Origin: DATAXV01 sp036272915
GTDB taxonomy: Bacteria > Chloroflexota > Dormibacteria > Dormibacterales > Dormibacteraceae
Length of the DNA: 64,000 nt
NCBI GenBank assembly: GCA_036272915.1
Contig: DATAXV010000190.1
Span: 3,906-67,905, forward strand
Direction: 5' to 3'
Part shown: piece after piece, positions 54,901 through 63,281 of the stretch
How the letters are laid out: each line of letters starts with the position of its first letter
Numbering within the stretch: the stretch's first letter is position 1
Notes under the pieces: model-generated
The model's database searches: none
What the model was told of the DNA's origin: nothing
What the model saw: the letters and a program-made list of their open reading frames with translations, nothing else
Position numbers and translations under genes: made by a program

Positions 54901-55529
54901 GCCGCCACCGCGGCCAGAGCGGCGATCACGGCCGCGGCCGACGTCGCCCCCGGGTCCTGGTGGCCCAGGCTGCGCTCACCCAGGTAGCTGGCCCGACCCC
55001 GGCTCGCCACCATCGGGATCGTCGCCCGGCAGCCCTCCTCGGCGGCGCGGGCCGCCGCCTGCAGCGCCGGGCCCAGGGCGGCCCCCCGCTCGCCGTCCGC
55101 TCGCAGCGACTCCAGAGCCGGCAGCAGAGCGTCGAGCATGGTCTTGTCGCCGGCCTCGGCGCGGCCCCGGCGCCGCACCCCCTCGACACCCTCGCCGAGC
55201 GCCCGGATCAGCAGGGCCAGATCGACCTCGGTGGCGCCCGCGAGGGCGCCCGCCATGCGCATGAAGAGCGTGCCGAAGAGCGGCCCCGAGGCGCCGCCGA
55301 CAGTGGAGAGGAGGGTCATCCCGGTGTCCTTGAGGAGCTGGTCCGGAGCCCCCGGCTCGGCCAGCACCCGCTCGCGGACGGCGCGGAAGCCCCTGGCCAT
55401 GTTGGCGCCGTGGTCGCCGTCGCCGATCGCGGCGTCGAGCTGGCTGAGCTCCGCCGACCGCGCCTCCAGCCGGTCCGCGCAGAGGCCGACCCAGCGGGCG
55501 AGGGCGGCGGCGTCGAGCGTATCCGCCAT
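54897..55529 (-). CDS. dhaL: Dihydroxyacetone kinase, ADP-binding subunit
   Basis: A 210-residue helical barrel. LDAAIGDGDHGANMARGF supplies the Mg-ADP ligands and STVGGASGPLFGTLFMRMAG the nucleotide loop. MVASRGRASYLGERSLGHQD and PGATSAAAVIAAL complete the subunit. In PTS-type kinases ADP stays bound and is rephosphorylated by DhaM, which is encoded in the same operon. Start ATG 55529, sharing one base with the dhaK stop. Confidence 0.93.
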   Translation of the reverse strand: MADTLDAAALARWVGLCADRLEARSAELSQLDAAIGDGDHGANMARGFRAVRERVLAEPGAPDQLLKDTGMTLLSTVGGASGPLFGTLFMRMAGALAGATEVDLALLIRALGEGVEGVRRRGRAEAGDKTMLDALLPALESLRADGERGAALGPALQAAARAAEEGCRATIPMVASRGRASYLGERSLGHQDPGATSAAAVIAALAAVAA

Positions 55530-56530
55530 CAGACGCCCCAGCGCAGGGCCGGCGTGTGGAGGGGCGCGTCCCAGAGCCGCTCCAGCTCCGGGTCGAGGCG
55601 CAGGAGGGTGACGGAGCAGCCGGCCATCTCCAGCGAGGTGATGTGGTTGCCGACGAGGCTGAGGGCCAGCCCCATCCCGCGATCCGACAGGACCCTGCCG
55701 ACGGCGCGCATGACCACGTAGAGCTCGATCAGCGGCGTGCCGCCCATGCCGTTGCAGAGGACCAGCACGCGGTCCCCGGAACGGAACGGGAGGTCGTCCA
55801 GGACCGGGTCCATGAGCATGTCGACGATGCGGTCGGCCGGCTCCAGGGGAAGGCGCCGGCGGCCCGGCTCGCCGTGGATGCCGATGCCGACCTCCATCTC
55901 CTCGGGGCCGAGGTCGAAGGTGGGCCGGCCGGCGCTGGGCACCACGCAGGAGGTGAGGGCCATGCCCATGCTCCTGGCCTCGGCGTTGACTCGGCGGACG
56001 ATCCCCGCGACCTCCTCTAGGGAGCCTCCCTCCTCGGCCCTGGCCCCGGCCAGGCGCTCGGCGAGGACGGTGGCGCCGACCCCGCGCCGCCCGGCCGTGT
56101 AGGTGCTGTCCTGGACGGCGACGTCGTCGTCGATCACGACCGGCTCGACGCGGATGCCCTCGGCCCCGGCCAGCTCGGCCGCGATCTCGAAGTTCATCAC
56201 GTCCCCGGTGTAGTTCTTGACGACGTGGACGACGCCCCGGCCGCCGTCGACCCGGCGCGTGCACGCCAGGATCTGGTCGGGCGTGGGCGAGGTGAACACC
56301 GGGCCCGGGCAGGCGCCGTCGAGCATGCCCCGGCCGACGTAGCCCGCGTGCAGGGGCTCGTGGCCGCTGCCGCCGCCGGAGAGGAGCGCCACCTTGTCCC
56401 CGACCGGAGCCCCGCGCCGGACCACGTAGTCGGGGGCGAGGTGGACCTCGACCAGGTCGTGGTGGGCCAGTGCGAAGCCCTCGAGCGACTCGGCGACGAG
56501 ACGCTCGGGGTCGTTGATCAGCTTCTTCAT
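55529..56530 (-). CDS. dhaK: Dihydroxyacetone kinase, substrate-binding subunit
   Basis: A 333-residue subunit starting [39 protein letters not shown] is the substrate loop, [16 protein letters not shown] and [10 protein letters not shown] line the site, and the covalent-substrate histidine is in [14 protein letters not shown]. It binds dihydroxyacetone as a hemiaminal and passes it to DhaL for phosphorylation to DHAP. It overlaps glpK by ATGA. Confidence 0.95.
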   Translation of the reverse strand: MKKLINDPERLVAESLEGFALAHHDLVEVHLAPDYVVRRGAPVGDKVALLSGGGSGHEPLHAGYVGRGMLDGACPGPVFTSPTPDQILACTRRVDGGRGVVHVVKNYTGDVMNFEIAAELAGAEGIRVEPVVIDDDVAVQDSTYTAGRRGVGATVLAERLAGARAEEGGSLEEVAGIVRRVNAEARSMGMALTSCVVPSAGRPTFDLGPEEMEVGIGIHGEPGRRRLPLEPADRIVDMLMDPVLDDLPFRSGDRVLVLCNGMGGTPLIELYVVMRAVGRVLSDRGMGLALSLVGNHITSLEMAGCSVTLLRLDPELERLWDAPLHTPALRWGV

Positions 56531-58050
56531 CTGTCCTCCCGCTCCACCCAGCCCCGGGTCCGCTCGACCGCCTTCTGCCAGGTCCGGTAGCCGCCGGCCC
56601 GCCGCTCCGCGCTCCAGCCCGGCCGCCAGGTGCGGTCGACCTGCCAGTTCCGGCGCAGCTCCTCGAGGTTGCCCCAGAAGCCGACCGCCAGCCCGGCCGC
56701 GTAGGCGGCGCCGAGGGCGGTGGTCTCGCTGACCGTGGGCCGGACCACCTCGGTGCCGAGGACGTCCGCCTGCAGCTGCATCAGAAAGTCGTTCCTGGTC
56801 ATGCCCCCGTCGACCTTCAGGGTCCTGAGCTCGATGCCGGAGTCCGCCGCCATCGCCTCGGCCACGTCCCGGCTCTGGTAGCAGACCGCCTCCAGGGTAG
56901 CCCGGGCGATGTGCCGCCGGTCCACGTACCGGGTCAGCCCGACGATGGCGCCGCGGGCGTACATGTCCCAGTGGGGGGCGAAGAGGCCGGAGAAGGCGGG
57001 TACGAAGCAGCAGCCGCCGGTGTCGTCGACCTCGCTCGCCAGCCCCTCCGTCTCGGCCGCGTCGCCGATGATCCCGAGGTTGTCGCGCAGCCACTGGACG
57101 GCGGCGCCGGTGACGGCGATCGAGCCCTCCAGGGCGTAGGTGGGGCCGCCCCCGCCCAGCCCGTAGGCGACGGTGGCGAGCAGTCCGCTCTTCGACGCCA
57201 CCACCTCGGGTCCGGTGTTGAGGAGCATGAAGTTCCCGGTGCCGTAGGTGTTCTTGGCCTCACCTGGCTCATAGCAGGTCTGGCCGAAGACCGCCGCCTG
57301 CTGGTCGCCCAGATCCCCGCAGAGGGGAACGCCCTCGCCGAGCGGGCCGCCGGAGCGGGTGCGGCCGTAGAGGTCGGGGTCGCTGGAGGGCCTGATCTCG
57401 GGCAGCATCCGGCGCGGCACCCGGATCAGGGCCAGCATCTCCTCGTCCCACTCCAGACGGCGCAGGTCCATGAGCATGGTCCGCGAGGCGTTGGTGCAGT
57501 CGGTGACGTGGACGCCGCCGTCCGGCCCCCCGGTCAGCCACCAGAGCAGCCAGGTGTCGACGTTGCCGAAGAGCAGCTCGCCGCGCTCGGCCCTGGCCCT
57601 CGCCCCCTCGACGTGGTCGAGGATCCAGGCCACCTTGGGACCGGAGAAGTAGGTGGCGACGACCAGCCCGGTCCGCTCCCGGATCCGGTCCTCCAGGCCC
57701 TGGTCGATGAGGCCCTCGCAGATCTCGCGGGTGCGCGTGTCCTGCCAGACGACGGCGTTGTGGATCGGCCGGCCGGTCGCCCGCTCCCAGACCAGGGCGG
57801 TCTCGCGCTGGTTGGTGATCCCCACCGCGACCAGGTCCGAGGACCGGATCCCGGCCCGCTGCATGGCCCCGGTGATGACCGCTTGGGTCCGGGCCCAGAT
57901 CTCCATCGGGTCATGCTCGACCCACCCCGGCCGGGGATAGATCTGCTCGTGCTCGAGATAGTCGGAGGAGACCACGGCCCCCTCGTGGCTGAAGACCATG
58001 AAGCGGGTCCCCGTGGTGCCCTGATCGATCGCCGCGGCGTAGCTCGCCAT
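56527..58050 (-). CDS. glpK: Glycerol kinase
   Basis: A 507-residue FGGY kinase making glycerol-3-phosphate. It has [67 protein letters not shown] and [23 protein letters not shown] 58050 follows CAGGAGAG at good spacing. It is the first gene of the eight-gene operon. In firmicutes GlpK is activated by HPr phosphorylation of a histidine in the HIE-type loop; I did not find a clear equivalent. No glpF facilitator is nearby. Confidence 0.95.
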   Translation of the reverse strand: MASYAAAIDQGTTGTRFMVFSHEGAVVSSDYLEHEQIYPRPGWVEHDPMEIWARTQAVITGAMQRAGIRSSDLVAVGITNQRETALVWERATGRPIHNAVVWQDTRTREICEGLIDQGLEDRIRERTGLVVATYFSGPKVAWILDHVEGARARAERGELLFGNVDTWLLWWLTGGPDGGVHVTDCTNASRTMLMDLRRLEWDEEMLALIRVPRRMLPEIRPSSDPDLYGRTRSGGPLGEGVPLCGDLGDQQAAVFGQTCYEPGEAKNTYGTGNFMLLNTGPEVVASKSGLLATVAYGLGGGGPTYALEGSIAVTGAAVQWLRDNLGIIGDAAETEGLASEVDDTGGCCFVPAFSGLFAPHWDMYARGAIVGLTRYVDRRHIARATLEAVCYQSRDVAEAMAADSGIELRTLKVDGGMTRNDFLMQLQADVLGTEVVRPTVSETTALGAAYAAGLAVGFWGNLEELRRNWQVDRTWRPGWSAERRAGGYRTWQKAVERTRGWVEREDR

Positions 58051-58251
58051 CGTTCTCTCCTGGCCTTCGGTCGGTACGGCTGCCCGGACGCTCTCCAACC
58101 GGACGCGCCCTCGACCATGATCCCAATCGCGCCGCCCGGTGGGGCGATCGGGGCCGCCGGAGATCGCAGGCGCTCTCGCCGTCTTCTTGCCCCGCTCTCG
58201 CCGAAAACCGAGCCGGGCCATGGTTTCCTGCCGGTGTGGAAGCGGCACCGG

Positions 58252-58282
58252 GAATAGGACCTGTGGGCGACAGGTACTATTC
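58252..58282. promoter_or_regulatory. 31-base palindrome over the cysH promoter
   Basis: GAATAGGACCTGT (58252-58264) is inversely repeated as ACAGGTACTATTC (58270-58282), matching at 12 of 13 positions with a GGGCG spacer. It includes TACTAT (58275-58280), which lies 6 bases before the cysH ATG, so a bound protein would block a leaderless promoter. It is also 202 bases from glpK on the other strand. The regulator is not identified. Confidence 0.7.
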
Positions 58283-58286
58283 GGCG

Positions 58287-58991
58287 ATGGTGAAGTCCCC
58301 CTCTGCGCGGGAGCTCGAGGCCATCGCGGACGCGGCGGACGAGCGGCTGGAGCAGGCGAGCGCGGAGGAAATTCTGAGCTGGGCGGCTGAGACGTTCGGC
58401 CGCCGCCTCTGCGTCACCTCGTCGATGGCCGACCCTGTCGTCCTGCACCTCGCCTCGCGTGCCCTCCCCGGAATCGACGTCGTCTTCCTCGACACCGGCT
58501 ACCACTTCGCGGAGACGCTGGTCACCCGGGACCTGGTCGCCGACACCTACGATGTCAACGTGCTCAACGTCGTGCCCGAGCAGACGGTGGCCGAACAGGA
58601 CGCGACCCACGGCGCCCGGCTCCACGACCGCGACCCCGACCTCTGCTGCAACCTGCGCAAGGTCCGGCCCCTGCAGCGGGCGCTGGAGGGCTACGACGCC
58701 TGGATCACCGGTCTGCGGCGCGACGAGTCGCCGAGCCGGGCGGGAACCAGGATCGTCGCCTGGGACCCCCGCCGGGGCAAGGTCAAGATCTCCCCGATCG
58801 CCCGCTGGACGGAGGAGCAGGTCGAGGCCTACATCGCCGAGCACAAGCTCCTCTTCAACCCGCTCCTCGCCGACGGCTACGCCTCCATCGGCTGCCAGCC
58901 GTGCACACGTCGTACCCTGCCCGGCGAGGACCCGCGTTCCGGTCGATGGGCCGGGTTGCTCAAGACCGAATGCGGGATCCACTTCTCATGA
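58287..58991 (+). CDS. cysH: Assimilatory adenylyl-sulfate (APS) reductase, iron-sulfur type
   Basis: A 234-residue reductase giving sulfite from APS (or PAPS). The [4Fe-4S] cysteines are Cys120-Cys121 in [13 protein letters not shown] and Cys203/Cys206 in [11 protein letters not shown]. The catalytic cysteine is in the C-terminal TECGIHFS. The CC-CXXC pattern marks the APS-using, cluster-containing class. [13 protein letters not shown] is the P-loop-like region. The ATG at 58287 is preceded only by a -10 box, so the transcript is probably leaderless. It overlaps cysC by 4 bases. Confidence 0.95.
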   Translation: MVKSPSARELEAIADAADERLEQASAEEILSWAAETFGRRLCVTSSMADPVVLHLASRALPGIDVVFLDTGYHFAETLVTRDLVADTYDVNVLNVVPEQTVAEQDATHGARLHDRDPDLCCNLRKVRPLQRALEGYDAWITGLRRDESPSRAGTRIVAWDPRRGKVKISPIARWTEEQVEAYIAEHKLLFNPLLADGYASIGCQPCTRRTLPGEDPRSGRWAGLLKTECGIHFS

Positions 58992-59575
58992 CCGGCACCA
59001 CCACCAGCGCGACGCGGGAGCAGGAGGCGGCGGACCCGACCGAGGTCGGAGCCACCGTCTGGCTGACCGGCCTGCCCAGCGCGGGCAAGAGCACGATCGC
59101 CCAGGCCCTGGCCGGGCGCCTGCGCGGCGAGGGCCACCGGGTCGAGATCCTCGACGGCGACGAGGTGCGTCGCAACCTGACCGCCGGCCTCGGCTTCTGC
59201 CGCGAGGATCGGATCGAGAACGTCAGGCGCGTCGGCTACGTCGCCAGCCTGCTCGCCCGCAACGGGGTCAAGGTGCTCTGTCCGGTCATCGCCCCCTACG
59301 CCGAGAGCCGGCTCTGGGTCAGGGACCGTCACCGCGAGGCCGGCGCGCGCTACCTCGAGGTCCATGTCGCGACGCCGGTCGACGTCTGCGCCGGTCGCGA
59401 CGTCAAGGGCCTCTACGCGAAGCAGCGCGCGGGAGAGCTCAGCGGGCTGACCGGCGTGGACGACCCCTACGAGCCACCCGAGAACCCAGAGCTCCGCCTG
59501 GAGACGCAGCACCTGTCCGTCGAGGAGTCGGTGGCCGCGCTCCACGAGGCGCTGATGGCAGAGTTGCGATCATGA
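58988..59575 (+). CDS. cysC: Adenylyl-sulfate kinase
   Basis: A 195-residue P-loop kinase converting APS to PAPS. It has VWLTGLPSAGKSTIAQALAG, ILDGDEVRRNLTAGLGFCRE, RIENVRRVGYVASLLARNG and YAESRLWVRDRH. With a cluster-type APS reductase in the same operon PAPS is not strictly needed for sulfite production, so PAPS may serve sulfotransferases, or CysH accepts both. Start ATG 58988 overlaps cysH and the stop overlaps cysD (ATGA). Confidence 0.94.
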   Translation: MTGTTTSATREQEAADPTEVGATVWLTGLPSAGKSTIAQALAGRLRGEGHRVEILDGDEVRRNLTAGLGFCREDRIENVRRVGYVASLLARNGVKVLCPVIAPYAESRLWVRDRHREAGARYLEVHVATPVDVCAGRDVKGLYAKQRAGELSGLTGVDDPYEPPENPELRLETQHLSVEESVAALHEALMAELRS

Positions 59576-60498
59576 CGGTGGCCGACGGTCAGACTCTGAG
59601 CCTGCCCATGCCCACCAACCTCGACGCCCTGGAGTCGGAGGCGGTCCACATCATGCGTGAGGTCGCCGGCGAGTTCGAGCGGCCGGTGCTCCTCTTCTCC
59701 GGCGGCAAGGACTCGATGCTGATGCTGCACCTCGCCCGAAAGGCCTTCTGGCCGGCGGCGGTGCCCTTCGGCCTCCTCCACGTCGACACCGGGCACAATT
59801 TCCAGGAGGTCCTGGACTTCCGCGACCGCATCGCCGACGCCTACGGGCTCCGCCTGGCCGTCGCCAGCGTCCAGGCCCTGATCGACGCCGGCACCCTGCG
59901 CGAGCGCCCGGACGGGACCCGGAACCCCCTGCAGACCGTCGCCCTGCTCGACGCCATCGCCGAGCACCGCTTCGACGCCGTCTTCGGCGGCGGCCGGCGG
60001 GACGAGGAGCGCGCCCGGGCCAAGGAGCGGGTGTTCTCGCTGCGCGACGAGTTCGGGCAGTGGGATCCGAGGCGCCAGCGCCCCGAGCTCTGGCAGCTGT
60101 ACAACGGCCGCCACCGGCCCGGCGAGCACATCCGCGTCTTCCCGCTCTCCAACTGGACCGAGCTCGACGTCTGGCGCTACGTGGAGCAGGAGGAGATCGA
60201 GCTGCCCTCGATCTACTACGCGCATCGGCGCCAGGTCTTCCGGCGCAACGGCATGTGGCTCACCGCCGGCGACTGGGGCGGTCCCCGCAACGACGAGTCG
60301 GTCGAGAACCGCGTCGTCCGCTACCGCACCGTCGGCGACATGAGCTGCACCGGCGCGGTGGAGTCGACCGCGGTCACGGTGGCCGAGGTCATCGCCGAGC
60401 TGGAGGTGAGCCGCATCACCGAGCGCGGGGCGACGCGCGCCGACGACCAGCTCAGCGAGGCGGCGATGGAAGATCGCAAGCGGGAGGGCTACTTCTGA
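59572..60498 (+). CDS. cysD: Sulfate adenylyltransferase subunit 2
   Basis: A 308-residue PP-loop ATP sulfurylase subunit: PVLLFSGGKDSMLMLHLARK, LLHVDTGHNFQEVLDFRD, GGGRRDEERARAKERVFSLR, FPLSNWTELDVWRYVEQEEI and the ending AAMEDRKREGYF, all typical of CysD. With CysN it forms APS from sulfate and ATP. The ATG at 59572 overlaps the cysC stop; the frame is open far upstream but that part is a shadow of cysH and cysC. Confidence 0.96.
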   Translation: MTVADGQTLSLPMPTNLDALESEAVHIMREVAGEFERPVLLFSGGKDSMLMLHLARKAFWPAAVPFGLLHVDTGHNFQEVLDFRDRIADAYGLRLAVASVQALIDAGTLRERPDGTRNPLQTVALLDAIAEHRFDAVFGGGRRDEERARAKERVFSLRDEFGQWDPRRQRPELWQLYNGRHRPGEHIRVFPLSNWTELDVWRYVEQEEIELPSIYYAHRRQVFRRNGMWLTAGDWGGPRNDESVENRVVRYRTVGDMSCTGAVESTAVTVAEVIAELEVSRITERGATRADDQLSEAAMEDRKREGYF

Positions 60499-61772
60499 TG
60501 GAGCTGCTCCGGCTGGCCACCGCCGGCTCCGTCGACGACGGCAAGTCGACCCTGGTCGGAAGGCTTCTCTACGACTCCAAGTCGGTGCTGGTCGACCAGC
60601 TGGCCGCGGTCGAGCGCGCCAGCCGCGACCGGGGCCTGGAGCAGGCCGACCTGGCGCTCCTCACCGACGGCCTCCGCGCCGAGCGCGAGCAGGGGATCAC
60701 GATCGACGTCGCCTACCGGTACTTCGCCACGCCGCGACGCCGCTTCGTCCTCGCCGACACGCCGGGCCACGTGCAGTACACGCGCAACATGGTCTCCGGC
60801 GCCTCCAACGCCGAGCTGATCGTGGTGCTGGTCGACGCCCGCAGCGGGGTCCTGGAGCAGACCCGGCGTCACCTCGCGGTGGCCGCCCTGCTGCGGGTCC
60901 CCCAGGTCGTCCTGGTCGTCAACAAGATGGACCTGGTCGACTACTCCCAGGCGGCCTTCGACGAGGTCGATCGGGCGGCCCGCGCCTGCGCCGCGGGCCT
61001 CGGCGTGGAGGAGATCACGGCGGCCATCCCCATCTCCGCCCTGCGCGGGGACAACGTGGTCGATCGGAGTCGGTCGATGCCCTGGTATCAGGGCCCGTCG
61101 CTGCTCGAGCTGCTGGAGACCGTGCCGGTGGCGCCGCGGCCCACGCTGGAGCCCGCCCGCTTCCCGGTTCAGTACGTGCTCCGGCCGCAGACCGACACCC
61201 ATCGCGACTACCGCGGCTACGCCGGCCAGATGGCGTCCGGCATTCTGCGAGCCGGGGATCCGGTGCGCATCCTCCCCTCCGGTCACGTGAGCTCGGTCGC
61301 CGGCGTCGACCGTCTCGACGAGACCGGCGTCGACGTCGCCGTCGCCGGGCAGTCGGTGACCCTCCGCCTGACCGACCACTTCGACGTCGCCAGGGGCGAC
61401 CTGATCGTCGCCGCCGAGGAGCGCGCCCCCCACGTCGGTCAGGACCTGCTGGCGACCGTCTGCTGGCTCTCGGACCGCCCCCTTCGCAACCGCGCCCGGA
61501 TCCTGGTCAAGCACATGACCAGGGTCGTCCCGGCGGTGGTCGGTGAGGTCGTGGACAGGCTCGACCTGGCCACGCTGGTCCCCGGTGGCCACCCGGAATC
61601 GCTGGAGGCCAACGAGATCGGCCGCGTCCGGCTCCGGACGGCGACGCCGCTCGCCTTCGACACCTACGCCGAGAATCGCCACACGGGCTGCTTTCTCCTC
61701 ATCGACGCCCAGGACGGCACCACCATCGGCGCCGGGATGCTCTCGGCTCCGAGCGATCACGCCGCCGTCTGA
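60498..61772 (+). CDS. cysN: Sulfate adenylyltransferase subunit 1 (GTPase)
   Basis: A 424-residue EF-Tu-like GTPase that drives APS formation. G1 is ATAGSVDDGKSTLVGRLLYD, G3 is VLADTPGHVQYTRNM and G4 is VVNKMDLV. Two beta-barrel domains follow. There is no fused APS kinase domain; CysC is separate. It shares one base with cysD (TGATG). Last gene of the operon. Sulfite reductase and sulfate uptake genes are not in the window. Confidence 0.96.
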   Translation: MELLRLATAGSVDDGKSTLVGRLLYDSKSVLVDQLAAVERASRDRGLEQADLALLTDGLRAEREQGITIDVAYRYFATPRRRFVLADTPGHVQYTRNMVSGASNAELIVVLVDARSGVLEQTRRHLAVAALLRVPQVVLVVNKMDLVDYSQAAFDEVDRAARACAAGLGVEEITAAIPISALRGDNVVDRSRSMPWYQGPSLLELLETVPVAPRPTLEPARFPVQYVLRPQTDTHRDYRGYAGQMASGILRAGDPVRILPSGHVSSVAGVDRLDETGVDVAVAGQSVTLRLTDHFDVARGDLIVAAEERAPHVGQDLLATVCWLSDRPLRNRARILVKHMTRVVPAVVGEVVDRLDLATLVPGGHPESLEANEIGRVRLRTATPLAFDTYAENRHTGCFLLIDAQDGTTIGAGMLSAPSDHAAV

Positions 61773-62099
61773 GCCTCAGGGCTCGACCGCGGCAAGGGAG
61801 CGGTCCGGGGTTGTTCGCACTCCTGATCCGGCCAGCAGGGACCGCGTGGCGGGTCGTGCCCCACCGCCCGATCTGATCGCCCTCCCCCGGCCAGCGCTGA
61901 GGTGACCGGCACATCGGCATGCTCGCCGGCTTTCGGACGAGGGGGTCGGCCACTGGTCGTGGTCAGCTACCGGATGAGCGGTCCGAGTCAAGCCGTTCCT
62001 CGAACCTCGGTCCGCCGAGCCTCGCATCGGGCCCCAGGGAGCATCAGGCCGGATTCGTTGGCCTCCCCCTCGACCGGGTCGCTGACCCGTGAGGTCCGC
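61773..62099. other. Intergenic region, nothing recognised
   Basis: About 327 bases between cysN and the convergent aminotransferase gene. I see no supported ORF, tRNA or clear terminator. A tRNA-like CCTCGAACCTCGG stretch (about 61996-62010) does not form a T-arm. Confidence 0.4.
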
Positions 62100-63269
62100 T
62101 CAGAGCCGGTCGAGCGCCTCCATCCCGCGCTGGATCGTCTCGATCCGCTTGGGGTAGCTGAAGCGTAGATAGCCGCGACCCAGTTCGCGGTCCCGATGGA
62201 AGCTGGACCCGGGGACCGTCGCCACTCCGACCCGCTCGATGAGGCGGTTGGCGTAGACCACGTCGTCGAGGTCGGTGAGGCCGCCGATCCCGGCCATGAC
62301 GTAGTACGAACCGGCCGGCGCCATCACCTCGAAGCCGCGGTCGCGCAGTCCGCTGACCATCGCCTCCCGCCGCTCCCGATACTCCTCGAGCAGCGCGTCG
62401 TAGAAGGAGGGCGAGAAGCGGAGCGCCTCGGCCACGGCGATCTGCAGAGGGTGGGCAGCGCCCACGGTGAGGAAGTCGTGGACCTTCCGGATCGAGGCCG
62501 AGAGGCTCGGCGGCGCGATCACCCAGCCCACCCGCCAGCCGGTGACCGAGTAGGTCTTGCTGGCGCCGCTGACCGTGACCGTGCGGTCGGCCATGCCCGG
62601 CAGCGTGGCGAGGCTGACGTGCTCGCCCTCGTAGACGAGGTGCTCGTAGATCTCGTCCGTGAAGGCGAGGACGTCGTGCTCGAGACAGAGCTCGGCGACG
62701 AGCTCGAGCTCCTCCCGCGTGTAGACCTTGCCGGTCGGGTTGTGCGGCGTGTTGACGACGATCGCCCTGGTCCGCGGGGAGAACGCCGCACGCAGCTCGT
62801 CGGGATCGAACGTCCAGTCCGGAGCACGCATGGTCACGTACCGCGGTTCGGCCCCGCTCAGGATGCAGTCGGGGCTGTAGTTCTCGTAGAAGGGCTGGAA
62901 GATGACCACCTCGTCGCCGGGGTCGATCAGCCCAAGCATGGTCGCCATCATCGACTCGGTGGCGCCGCAGGCGACCGTGATCTCGGTCTCGGGATCGACC
63001 TCGCGGCCCCAGGCCCGACCCACCTTCTCGGCGATCGCGACCCGCAGATCGGGGGCGCCCCACGTCGTCCCGTACTGGTGGTAGGCGCCGCCCTGGGTCA
63101 GGGCGCGGTGCGCCGCCTCCACGATCGCAGGCGGCGGCTCGAAGTCCGGGAACCCCTGGGCGAAGTTGATCGCCCGCTCAGGACCCCACCGGTCGAGGTT
63201 GATGCGGGTCATGTCCCTGATCACCGACTCGGTGAAGCGCAGTGTCTTGGCGCTGGCCGTCGTGAACAC
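62100..63269 (-). CDS. Class I/II pyridoxal-phosphate aminotransferase
   Basis: A 389-residue fold-type I enzyme. INFAQGFPDFEPPPAIVEAA, GATESMMATMLGLIDPGDEV, NTPHNPTGKVYTREELELVA and the PLP lysine in VTVSGASKTYSVTGWRVGW, with phosphate-binding arginine after it. The overall pattern resembles kynurenine/glutamine transaminase or methionine aminotransferase (YbdL/DapL-like group); the substrate is not certain. GTG 63269 follows AAGGAGG. It lies 12 bases after the dehydratase stop, so the two are likely co-transcribed. Confidence 0.9.
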   Translation of the reverse strand: MFTTASAKTLRFTESVIRDMTRINLDRWGPERAINFAQGFPDFEPPPAIVEAAHRALTQGGAYHQYGTTWGAPDLRVAIAEKVGRAWGREVDPETEITVACGATESMMATMLGLIDPGDEVVIFQPFYENYSPDCILSGAEPRYVTMRAPDWTFDPDELRAAFSPRTRAIVVNTPHNPTGKVYTREELELVAELCLEHDVLAFTDEIYEHLVYEGEHVSLATLPGMADRTVTVSGASKTYSVTGWRVGWVIAPPSLSASIRKVHDFLTVGAAHPLQIAVAEALRFSPSFYDALLEEYRERREAMVSGLRDRGFEVMAPAGSYYVMAGIGGLTDLDDVVYANRLIERVGVATVPGSSFHRDRELGRGYLRFSYPKRIETIQRGMEALDRL

Positions 63270-63281
63270 GCTGATCCCTCC

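Noticed and set aside
50861..58050. Aerobic glpD-type operon
   Set aside because: GlpA carries the C-terminal iron-sulfur domain and is followed by glpB and glpC, so it is the three-subunit enzyme.
58459..59571. Possible long N-terminal extension of cysD
   Set aside because: The extension is read out of frame through cysH and cysC and has no domain; the ATG at 59572 overlaps the cysC stop in the usual way.
61990..62030. tRNA-like TTCGA region
   Set aside because: The stems on either side do not pair as a T-arm, and no acceptor or anticodon arm is found.
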